From positions 1 to 5,506 of the forward strand of contig JAJQGQ010000251.1 in the NCBI GenBank assembly GCA_021200395.1: a DNA stretch of 5,506 nt, written 5' to 3'. The notes under the pieces were generated by a model. The model searched no databases and was not told the origin of the DNA. It was given only the letters and a program-made list of their open reading frames with translations. This document shows positions 1 to 5,392 of this stretch, one piece after another (the stretch's first letter is position 1; the number at the start of each line of letters is the position of its first letter). The position numbers and the translations under genes were made by a program. This DNA is from Erysipelotrichaceae bacterium. Lineage in GTDB: Bacteria; Bacillota_I; Bacilli_A; Erysipelotrichales; Coprobacillaceae.

Positions 1-31
1 TATGGGAAATTCACGAGGAAATCGTCGTTAA
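1..31 (+). CDS. 3' end of an unidentified upstream gene (partial)
   Basis: Only the last nine codons and the stop are inside the window. The frame starting at base 2 reads MGNSRGNRR and ends in TAA at 29-31. This frame is preferred because its stop sits exactly where the following terminator hairpin begins. The frame from base 1 would stop inside the hairpin (40-42), and the third frame would read through the whole terminator. The short basic, Gly/Asn/Arg-rich ending resembles the tails of some RNA-binding proteins such as DEAD-box helicases, but nine residues cannot identify a family. The first Met seen here need not be the start. Confidence 0.4.
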   Translation, partial: MGNSRGNRR

Positions 32-53
32 AGCTTCTTTGAAGCTTTTTTTT
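30..53 (+). terminator. Intrinsic terminator after the upstream gene
   Basis: AAAGCTTC (30-37) pairs perfectly with GAAGCTTT (41-48) around a TTT loop, and the T run continues to 53. This is a classic rho-independent terminator. Its left arm begins inside the TAA stop (29-31) of the upstream reading frame, so there is no spacer between coding sequence and terminator. It separates the upstream transcript from the tseB-dnaD-nth operon. Confidence 0.87.
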
Positions 54-56
54 GTT

Positions 57-84
57 TTGCTTTTTTATGTTTATATTGTATAAT
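57..84 (+). promoter_or_regulatory. Sigma-A-like promoter for the tseB-dnaD-nth operon
   Basis: A consensus -10 box TATAAT lies at 79-84. A weak -35 candidate, TTGCTT, lies at 57-62 with a 16-bp spacer. Transcription would start near 91, leaving a leader of about 15 nt that still contains the whole Shine-Dalgarno site (94-100). The promoter follows directly after the terminator. The -10 box is convincing; the -35 assignment is less certain. Confidence 0.6.
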
Positions 85-93
85 ATCATTCAT

Positions 94-100
94 GGAGGTG
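94..100 (+). promoter_or_regulatory. Ribosome binding site that fixes the tseB start
   Basis: GGAGGTG at 94-100 lies five bases before ATG 106-108. The same frame is open back to an ATG at 67 and beyond. Starts there would precede the predicted transcription start (about 91), lack a Shine-Dalgarno site, and lie across the promoter and terminator. The site therefore selects 106. Confidence 0.85.
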
Positions 101-105
101 AACAT

Positions 106-582
106 ATGAAGAATCGAACTTTTATTTTAAGTACCCTTATATTAGGTATTATTTTAGTGATAGTGACTTTTTATATGTTATTTGTTCATGTTCCATTTTA
201 TAATTATACACATAATTTAGATGAAATCAGAAATCAGATTTGTGAAGACAATAATTATGAATATCTTGATTATTTTAGTGAATATCGTGGTAAGAGTGTA
301 TATTATATGTTAAAAGTTAATATTGATGGGGAAGAGTCTTATGTGGCTTATGATACAGATTTGAATTTGGTTGATACTTATCAAGGTGATGTTGTCAGCA
401 AGAATAGTGTTTTAGAAAAGATTACAGATAAGTATGATATTGTTTTAGATGATTTGGAAGTAGCCTATGAGAATGAGCGTTTTGTTTATTATGGCTTATA
501 TCAAGGTGAAGATATGTTATTATATGTGTATTATGATTTATCGAGTGGAGATTTTATAAAAGCGGTGAAGTTAGATGAATAG
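106..582 (+). CDS. tseB: TseB/YpmB-like membrane-anchored protein (DUF5590 / PepSY-like)
   Basis: This 158-residue protein has a short basic N-terminus (MKNR), one hydrophobic segment at about residues 6-28, and then an acidic, Tyr-rich domain that should lie outside the membrane. The outer part looks like two PepSY/cystatin-like repeats, about 37-95 and 97-158. Each has a helix-like stretch followed by strands; KSVYYMLKVNIDGEESYVAY is the clearest strand pair. Size, topology and position just before dnaD match B. subtilis YpmB, renamed TseB. That protein is linked to tetracycline sensitivity of division mutants and to cell-wall synthesis. No catalytic residues are apparent, so a role as a partner or modulator of wall enzymes is inference from the family. 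The gene is first in its operon, and its last 8 nt overlap dnaD. Aminotransferase gene aspB and asnS, which separate ypmB from dnaD in Bacillus, are absent. The family call rests on architecture and synteny more than on a diagnostic motif. Confidence 0.78.
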   Translation: MKNRTFILSTLILGIILVIVTFYMLFVHVPFYNYTHNLDEIRNQICEDNNYEYLDYFSEYRGKSVYYMLKVNIDGEESYVAYDTDLNLVDTYQGDVVSKNSVLEKITDKYDIVLDDLEVAYENERFVYYGLYQGEDMLLYVYYDLSSGDFIKAVKLDE

Positions 583-1171
583 TATTGAAGATTTATTGGA
601 TTATGATTGTATAGATTATCGAAAATTGTTGGTTATTAAAGCGCAATCATTAAAATTAACAGATCAGCAGGTTTATTTGTTGATTATTATGATTACTTTA
701 ATGGATTTAAATATTAAACCTATAACTCCTGCAAAATTAAGTCAATTTTGTCAATTGTCCTTATCTAAGATTGATGAAGTACTTATATCTTTAGTAGATA
801 TGCATTTATTAAATAGAATAAATGGTTCTTTAGATTTAAAACCTTTATATAAACAATTATTAAATATTGAAGTAGAAAAGACAAAGGATATGGACCTTAT
901 TTCAATGTTTGAAGATGCTTTTGGAAGAAGCTTATCGCAAAGAGAAATTGAAATTATTAATTCTTTTAAGAGTCAAGGATTTAGTGATATGATGATTATG
1001 GAAGCATTGAATGAAGCAGTTAAATCTGGGGTAGTGAATTTTAGATATATTGAAAAAATATTAGATAATTGGCAAAAATATGGTGTTAAGAAACGTTACG
1101 CACCAAAACATGAAGAAAATCAAACATTTGATCAAAAAATCAAGGATTATAAATGGTGGGATAATGAATAA
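575..1171 (+). CDS. dnaD: DNA replication initiation protein DnaD
   Basis: This is a 198-residue DnaD. In low-GC Gram-positives DnaD works with DnaA, DnaB and DnaI to remodel the origin and load the replicative helicase, and takes part in PriA-dependent restart. Residues about 12-95 form the N-terminal winged-helix oligomerisation domain (DDBH1), with a helix-turn-helix-like stretch ITPAKLSQFCQLSLSKIDEV at 50-69. Residues about 108-170 form the DDBH2 domain, beginning MFEDAFGRSLSQREIEII (111-128). The family signature YxxxILxxW is present as YIEKILDNW (158-166) and is implicated in ssDNA binding. The C-terminus DYKWWDNE resembles the conserved aromatic ending of B. subtilis DnaD (FYNWLEQ). 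The protein is somewhat shorter than the B. subtilis one (about 232 residues), mainly in the linker and tail. The start ATG overlaps the tseB stop by 8 nt and has a modest GGTG site at 564-567, so coupled translation is likely. Confidence 0.93.
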   Translation: MNSIEDLLDYDCIDYRKLLVIKAQSLKLTDQQVYLLIIMITLMDLNIKPITPAKLSQFCQLSLSKIDEVLISLVDMHLLNRINGSLDLKPLYKQLLNIEVEKTKDMDLISMFEDAFGRSLSQREIEIINSFKSQGFSDMMIMEALNEAVKSGVVNFRYIEKILDNWQKYGVKKRYAPKHEENQTFDQKIKDYKWWDNE

Positions 1172-1817
1172 AGATAAGATGAAACGCATATTAGATACTT
1201 TTGATGAAATGTTTCCCGATGCTAAGTGTGAATTAAATCATGAAAATCATCTACAGTTACTTATTGCTGTCATGCTTTCAGCCCAAACAACAGATGCTTC
1301 CGTTAATAAGCTTACGAATACTTTATTTCAGAAATATCAAACAGTAGAAGATTATGCTTATGCTCCTATTGAGGAATTAGAAAAGGATTTACATACGATT
1401 GGCTTGTACCACAATAAAGCCAAAAATATTAAAGCTATGGCCAATCAATTAATAGAAAGATTTCATGGTGAAGTACCCGCAACTCATGAAGAATTAATGA
1501 GTTTACCTGGTGTCGGCAGAAAAACCGCAAATGTGGTTGTTTCCGAGGGTTTTGGCGTACCAGCGATTGCGGTTGATACTCATGTTGAACGTATTTCTAA
1601 ACGTCTTCAAATAGCGAAAAAAGACGATTCTGTGATTATTGTTGAACAGAAACTACAAAAAGCTGTTCCTAAGCAAAGATGGACGAAAACGCATCATCAA
1701 ATGATTTTCTTTGGTCGTTATCATTGTAAAGCAATAAATCCAAATTGTCAGAATTGTTCACTTATTGATATATGTCATGAAGAAAAAAGGAAAAAATACT
1801 TAAAAGAGAGATCGTGA
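1164..1817 (+). CDS. nth: Endonuclease III (DNA glycosylase / AP lyase)
   Basis: This 217-residue base-excision-repair enzyme removes oxidised pyrimidines and nicks the resulting abasic site. The helix-hairpin-helix is LPGVGRKTA (114-122), containing catalytic Lys120. The catalytic Asp138 lies in VDTHVERISKRL; both residues have the same numbers as in E. coli Nth. The [4Fe-4S] cluster ligands are Cys188, Cys195, Cys198 and Cys204, in the canonical C-x6-C-x2-C-x5-C spacing near the C-terminus, so the enzyme appears complete. The start at 1164 follows GGTGG (1155-1159) after only 4 bases. It is preferred over upstream in-frame Met codons (1080, 1110), which lie deep inside dnaD and would add residues unlike any Nth N-terminus. 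Met6 (1179) is possible but has a poorer ribosome site. The gene overlaps dnaD by 8 nt and is last in its operon. Its TGA stop (1815-1817) lies in the loop of the shared terminator. The ypoC gene that follows nth in Bacillus is not present. Confidence 0.97.
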   Translation: MNKDKMKRILDTFDEMFPDAKCELNHENHLQLLIAVMLSAQTTDASVNKLTNTLFQKYQTVEDYAYAPIEELEKDLHTIGLYHNKAKNIKAMANQLIERFHGEVPATHEELMSLPGVGRKTANVVVSEGFGVPAIAVDTHVERISKRLQIAKKDDSVIIVEQKLQKAVPKQRWTKTHHQMIFFGRYHCKAINPNCQNCSLIDICHEEKRKKYLKERS

Positions 1818-1827
1818 GATCTCTCTT
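1804..1827. terminator. Shared bidirectional terminator between nth and ponA
   Basis: AAGAGAGATC (1804-1813) pairs perfectly over 10 bp with GATCTCTCTT (1818-1827) around a GTGA loop (1814-1817). On the + strand it is followed by TTATT once the final paired bases are counted, a poor U-tract. On the - strand the stem is followed by TTAAG and then ATTTTTT, a somewhat better one. It lies at the junction of two convergent operons. The loop holds most of the nth stop and the right arm overlaps the ponA stop (1826-1828). It probably ends both transcripts; the strength in each direction is not certain. Confidence 0.8.
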
Positions 1828-4657
1828 ATTCGTCTTGTGGAGTAGTTTCATTACTTGTATTATTAGAACGTTTGTTGCTAGAGCTATTATTTGAATTACT
1901 ATTTGAATTGTTTGAATTTTCATTATTGTGACTATTTGAGTCATCATTTGATGTTGTTGGCTCATCAGCTGTTGTGAATGTATGTGAATCTAGTTTTCTA
2001 GTTGTTCCCGTAATAGTTGTTTCACTAAATGTTGTGGTATATTTTGTGGATGGGGTTAAACCACTAAATGTCACAGTACTGTTTTCACTAATTGTCTTGC
2101 TTGCGCCATTCAACTCAACAGTAACACTGCTACCTGTTGGTACAGTAATTGTATAGCTGATAGAAGTAGTTGTAGGAGTACTAGCTGTATAAGTTGCTGG
2201 TGTTGTACTTTCAACTGTCACTTCTTGACTAATCTTGTTGGATGTAGTCGATGTATTACTTTCATAAGCATAATAGCCAGAGACTGTATATTTACCTGGT
2301 GATAACGTATAATTCAATGTAGCCGTGTTGCTAGATAAGGTTTCACTATGAACAACCTCACCACTTGAATCAGTAATCTCGGCAACATAAACGACATTAC
2401 CATAAAGCTGATTAATATCACCATAATAAGGAAGCGTATAGCTCTTACCATTGACTGTATAAGTCTTTGTAGGTGTACCAGAAGTATAACTTTCACTCAA
2501 TTCACTAAATGTGACTTTAACTTGATTATCATTCACAATTTCTGCTGTAAACTCTGATAAACTAGTAATACTTGCACCACTGGCACTACCACTAGGTGTA
2601 TTATTAGATTTAAAATAACCTGAAACAATACGATTGCTAGGAACACCATCTCCTGCTTTTACATAAGGATAGATACCAGATACACATGTTGCTTCCACAA
2701 CTCCACTAGGTTGACTTGGATAGCTATTTGTGACACCATCACTATGTAAATATTTAGCAATCAATGCCGATATTTGGGCGGCTGGCTTACCTGTTGGGTA
2801 ATAGCCTAATTTCTGGGCCTCAGAGTTATAGCCACACCAGACACTCCATGAATAGTCTGCTGAAAAAGCAGCCATCCATAAGTCTTTACTTTTACCTACT
2901 AAATTTTGATTAGAAGTTGATGAATCATGGTTGGATGTACCTGTTTTAGCCCCAATTTCATAACCTAAATTCAAATAAGAATAATTACCACTACCTGTTT
3001 TAACATAACTTGTCATCACTGAACGAATCATAAAAGCTGATTCGGCAGATAAAGCCTGTACACTATTTTCTTGGGCTTCTTCATCAATATAAATAACTTC
3101 TCCAGTATCTAATAATTCAATCTTTTCAACTGTATGTGGTTCAATATATGTACCACCATTGGCAATCGCTGCATAAGCAGCAGCTTCTTCTTCTGGAGAA
3201 ACGCCCGTATTCCATGAACCAATCGCATAACCTAAATTAAAATCTTCTTCATACATATCAAAGCCAAAACCTTCCATATATGAAATCATTTCACTGGTAC
3301 CTACTTCACTAATAACTTCATTTAATGTTTGAATAGCTGCTAAATTCCATGATTGAACCAATGCCTCAGTAATTGAAACATCACCATGATATTGATTATC
3401 CCAATTCTTTGGCGTCCAGCTACCTTGACTATATGGGACATCATGAACATAATGGCATGTTGCATAATCTAAATATTCAAAAGCAGAAGCATAAGCCACT
3501 ATTGGTTTTAATGATGAACCAGGAGAATTACGTTGACCATAATTATAGCTTGGATTTGTAGCTACTAATTCTTTACTAGCAGCATAAGCATAACTTGTAC
3601 CCATGGCCACATAATCTCTAGCCGCTAATACCCCAACAATTCTGCCAGTTGTTGATTCTTGAACACTTGCTCCTGTTTGTAAATACTCATCAGGGAAACT
3701 AAAGACATCACCATCAGCGATTTCATCTAAATAGCTTTGTAATCCTGTATCAATATAAGTCGTAATAATCATCGGTGTTGAAGAAGGATCATAACCTGTC
3801 TTTTCATAAACTTCTCTAGTCACTTTATCAGCATAAGCCTGATATTCACTATTAGCTGATAATGAATTGTAATTTAAAGTATTTTCTACAGGAATAGACT
3901 TAGCATCTTCACATTCTTGTTCACTAATATAACCATGATACTCCATCAAATCTAAAACTGTATCTCTTCTTGTTTGAGCTGCTTCTAAATTATTAAATGG
4001 ATCATATTTATTAGGATTATTAATAGCACCTGCAAGCAATGCTGCTTCAGGTAAAGTTAAATTTTCTACAGCTTTACCAAAATAATACTGACAAGCCGCA
4101 TAAATCCCTATAGCATTTATGCCACTGCCAAAATAAACCTTATTCAAATAAAGCTCTAATATTTCTTCTTTTGTTGTTTGTGAAGTAGCTTCAATAGAAA
4201 GAATCACTTCACCAATTTTACGTGTGATAGTTTGCTCGGCATCAGGATAATATGATTTTTTGATAGTCTGTTGGGTAATTGTAGAACCTCCAGCTGTAAT
4301 CCCACCAGCAACAATATTTCCCATTAAAGCCTTAATAATTCTAGGAACATCAAACCCATTATGTTCAAAATAACGTGAATCCTCAGCAGCTAAAACAGCA
4401 TCAATCATGACTTGTGGAATATCATCATACTCTACATTCTTTTTAACCCCTTCAGAACCATAATAATAATATTCATTACCATCTTGATCAACCTGTACAG
4501 ATGATTCACTATTTAAAAGCTTATCTTTCGAAAAACCTTCAACCTGTTGAATCACTCCATAGCCAAAATAAATACTCACCGATGCGATGATAATCATAAT
4601 GACCATAGCAATAATTTCAACAATTCTTATCATTTGTTTACGTTCGATATTCTTCAT
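1826..4657 (-). CDS. ponA: Bifunctional class A penicillin-binding protein (PBP1/PBP1A family)
   Basis: This 943-residue enzyme polymerises lipid II and cross-links peptidoglycan at the outer face of the membrane. A short cytoplasmic N-terminus (about 1-13) precedes one membrane helix (about 12-35). The GT51 glycosyltransferase domain (about 60-250) shows EDSRYFEHNGFD (92-103, catalytic Glu92), GGSTITQQ (123-130), RKIGE (146-150) and EEILELYLNKVYFG (164-177). The transpeptidase domain (about 325-640) has the SxxK motif S381-S-L-K384, the SxN motif S436-W-N438 and K571-T-G-T574. After it come two probable fibronectin-III-like beta domains (about 697-815 and 816-898; FSGLTPSTKYT at 864-874 is typical) and a Ser/Asn-rich tail (903-936). 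B. subtilis PBP1 also carries C-terminal beta and Asn-rich regions and is of similar length (914). The start follows a near-perfect AAGGAGG site and overlaps the recU stop as ATGA, so it is translated from the recU transcript. Both active sites look intact. Confidence 0.96.
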   Translation of the reverse strand: MKNIERKQMIRIVEIIAMVIMIIIASVSIYFGYGVIQQVEGFSKDKLLNSESSVQVDQDGNEYYYYGSEGVKKNVEYDDIPQVMIDAVLAAEDSRYFEHNGFDVPRIIKALMGNIVAGGITAGGSTITQQTIKKSYYPDAEQTITRKIGEVILSIEATSQTTKEEILELYLNKVYFGSGINAIGIYAACQYYFGKAVENLTLPEAALLAGAINNPNKYDPFNNLEAAQTRRDTVLDLMEYHGYISEQECEDAKSIPVENTLNYNSLSANSEYQAYADKVTREVYEKTGYDPSSTPMIITTYIDTGLQSYLDEIADGDVFSFPDEYLQTGASVQESTTGRIVGVLAARDYVAMGTSYAYAASKELVATNPSYNYGQRNSPGSSLKPIVAYASAFEYLDYATCHYVHDVPYSQGSWTPKNWDNQYHGDVSITEALVQSWNLAAIQTLNEVISEVGTSEMISYMEGFGFDMYEEDFNLGYAIGSWNTGVSPEEEAAAYAAIANGGTYIEPHTVEKIELLDTGEVIYIDEEAQENSVQALSAESAFMIRSVMTSYVKTGSGNYSYLNLGYEIGAKTGTSNHDSSTSNQNLVGKSKDLWMAAFSADYSWSVWCGYNSEAQKLGYYPTGKPAAQISALIAKYLHSDGVTNSYPSQPSGVVEATCVSGIYPYVKAGDGVPSNRIVSGYFKSNNTPSGSASGASITSLSEFTAEIVNDNQVKVTFSELSESYTSGTPTKTYTVNGKSYTLPYYGDINQLYGNVVYVAEITDSSGEVVHSETLSSNTATLNYTLSPGKYTVSGYYAYESNTSTTSNKISQEVTVESTTPATYTASTPTTTSISYTITVPTGSSVTVELNGASKTISENSTVTFSGLTPSTKYTTTFSETTITGTTRKLDSHTFTTADEPTTSNDDSNSHNNENSNNSNSNSNNSSSNKRSNNTSNETTPQDE
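1850..1951 (-). repeat. Low-complexity Ser/Asn-coding repeat tract at the 3' end of ponA
   Basis: This stretch encodes PonA residues 903-936, made almost wholly of Ser and Asn with scattered Asp, Glu, His and Lys/Arg. At the DNA level the + strand shows imperfect copies of a unit like CTATTTGAATT near 1885, 1899 and 1932, plus a partial copy near 1909. Slippage between such short units could change tail length between strains. The encoded tail is probably unstructured and lies in the cell wall. No separate gene is supported here. Confidence 0.7.
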
Positions 4658-5247
4658 TTGGTCCCCTCCTTAAAATAAAACATATCTAATACTTTTAAAT
4701 AATCTAATCTTGGTTGATATCCCTGGGGTATCAAATGCCCTAAGGATTTTATTGTATCATAAGTCATGGATTTTCGATTAGCATGATAATATTCATCCAC
4801 CATATAAGAAGCATCTAATAAATAAACTTCATCTAATTTCGTAAAAGCAATAATCACAAAAGCAATGCCACCATGTCTAAGAATTCTATCTAAATGATCA
4901 ATCTGATGCTTAGAAATATTACTAAACGGAAAAGTCATTGCTCTGGTTTCCTTAGCTTCAAAATCTACATATTTTCCTCTATATATACCATTATAATCCG
5001 TTGTTGAAGGTGTTTTATAATAAGCTTCTACAATCTTTGCGGCTTCACGTTTTGGATAATCCACCTTAACAATCTGTATAGGTGTTGGTTTCTTATAAAT
5101 AACTGCTTTATCATTGATAAGATAATATTGATTAGACATGGAAATATCCTCTTCTAAAGACATCCCACGATGAGCCGTATAATGTTTTTCATTAGGGTTT
5201 TCATGAATAATTGGTTGGGCTTTTTTTAAATTAGGATAATTAACCAT
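4654..5247 (-). CDS. recU: Holliday junction resolvase RecU
   Basis: This is a 197-residue RecU, close to the B. subtilis length of 206. It binds and resolves four-way recombination intermediates in DNA repair and chromosome segregation of Gram-positives. The order of landmarks fits: MVNYPN start, HRGMSLEEDISMSNQYYL (26-43), the conserved KKPTPIQIVKVDYPKR (52-67), and the nuclease core TTDYNGIYRGKYVDFEAKET (82-101). Within the core, Asp84, Glu97 and Lys99 match the D-ExK catalytic site, with Thr82 and Gln115 as likely extra metal-site residues. The C-terminus GYQPRLDYLKVLDMFYF (176-192) is also typical. The frame is open to Met codons at 5274 and 5265, but 5247 is chosen. It has AGGA seven bases upstream, it matches the family N-terminus, and the first Met lies upstream of the likely transcription start. 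It is first in the operon with ponA, as in other Firmicutes, and overlaps it by 4 nt (ATGA). Confidence 0.96.
   Translation of the reverse strand: MVNYPNLKKAQPIIHENPNEKHYTAHRGMSLEEDISMSNQYYLINDKAVIYKKPTPIQIVKVDYPKREAAKIVEAYYKTPSTTDYNGIYRGKYVDFEAKETRAMTFPFSNISKHQIDHLDRILRHGGIAFVIIAFTKLDEVYLLDASYMVDEYYHANRKSMTYDTIKSLGHLIPQGYQPRLDYLKVLDMFYFKEGTK
4665..4671 (-). promoter_or_regulatory. Strong ribosome binding site of ponA
   Basis: On the - strand AAGGAGG ends seven bases before the ponA ATG (4657-4655) and lies inside the last codons of recU. It matches the anti-Shine-Dalgarno sequence almost fully. It suggests ponA is initiated efficiently and not only through coupling with recU, which has a weaker site. 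Confidence 0.88.
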
Positions 5248-5254
5248 TGTTTCT

Positions 5255-5260
5255 TCCTCT
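5255..5260 (-). promoter_or_regulatory. Ribosome binding site that fixes the recU start
   Basis: The - strand reads AGAGGA here, seven bases before ATG 5247-5245. The upstream in-frame Met codons at 5274 and 5265 lie before or at the predicted transcription start (about 5268) and have no such site. This supports the shorter 197-residue protein. Confidence 0.75.
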
Positions 5261-5274
5261 CTCATATTTTCCAT

Positions 5275-5303
5275 ATTATACCATAAATTTCAATAACTTT
5301 AAA
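5275..5303 (-). promoter_or_regulatory. Sigma-A-like promoter for the recU-ponA operon
   Basis: On the - strand there is a consensus TATAAT (5280-5275) preceded by TGG, giving an extended -10 (TGnTATAAT). A TTTAAA -35 candidate (5303-5298) lies 17 bp upstream. A T-rich tract (5301-5308) abuts the -35. Transcription would begin near 5268, about 20 nt before the chosen recU start. No other promoter is obvious before ponA, so both genes probably depend on this one. Confidence 0.72.
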
Positions 5304-5339
5304 AAAAACTATATAATTTCTTAATTTTTAAAAAAATCC

Positions 5340-5367
5340 TTGCATTTATGTCCTTTTTTTGTAAAAT
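5340..5367 (+). promoter_or_regulatory. Probable promoter for the gpsB/divIVA-family gene
   Basis: TTGCAT (5340-5345) and TAAAAT (5362-5367) are spaced by 16 bp. A run of seven A (5330-5336) just upstream could act as an UP-like element. The leader would be about 19 nt and contains AAGGAAGG (5374-5381), a somewhat distant ribosome site 11 bases before ATG 5393. An alternative -10, TATAAT at 5312-5317, lacks a good -35. The region is divergent from the recU promoter, with the two -10 boxes about 80 bp apart. Confidence 0.5.
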
Positions 5368-5392
5368 AGAATCAAGGAAGGCTGATGATAAT

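Noticed and set aside
52..105. N-terminal extension of tseB from ATG 52
   Set aside because: It overlaps the terminator U-tract and the promoter, lies before the likely transcription start and has no ribosome site; GGAGGTG points to ATG 106.
1080..1163. N-terminal extension of nth inside dnaD
   Set aside because: The added residues are a frame-shifted reading of the dnaD 3' end and do not resemble Nth; ATG 1164 gives catalytic residues at the same positions as E. coli Nth.
1762..1965. 67-codon leftward open frame over the nth/ponA junction
   Set aside because: It is an alternative frame of the repetitive ponA tail and the nth antisense, with low-complexity Gln/Ile composition and no ribosome site noted.
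1974..2156. 60-codon rightward open frame antisense to the ponA tail
   Set aside because: Its Val/Leu-rich product is the complement of Thr/Asn-rich ponA codons, a common antisense artefact.
2314..2496. 60-codon leftward open frame within ponA
   Set aside because: It is an out-of-frame shadow of ponA with no recognisable domain or independent start signals.
3373..3561. 62-codon rightward open frame antisense to ponA, rich in His
   Set aside because: It lies opposite the transpeptidase domain; its His/Asn/Tyr composition follows from the complement of ponA codons and nothing supports expression.
4716..4732. Inverted repeat GATATCC/GGGTATC inside recU
   Set aside because: It has a three-base loop and no U-tract, and it falls on conserved codons (LIPQGY), so it is probably a coincidence of coding sequence.
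5248..5274. Longer recU starting at 5274 or 5265
   Set aside because: These Met codons lie upstream of, or at, the predicted transcription start next to the -10 box; the AGAGGA site and family N-terminus support 5247.
5312..5317. Second TATAAT on the + strand upstream of gpsB
   Set aside because: No acceptable -35 lies at 16-18 bp and it is far from the gene; AT-rich DNA gives such hexamers by chance. It is kept only as an alternative.
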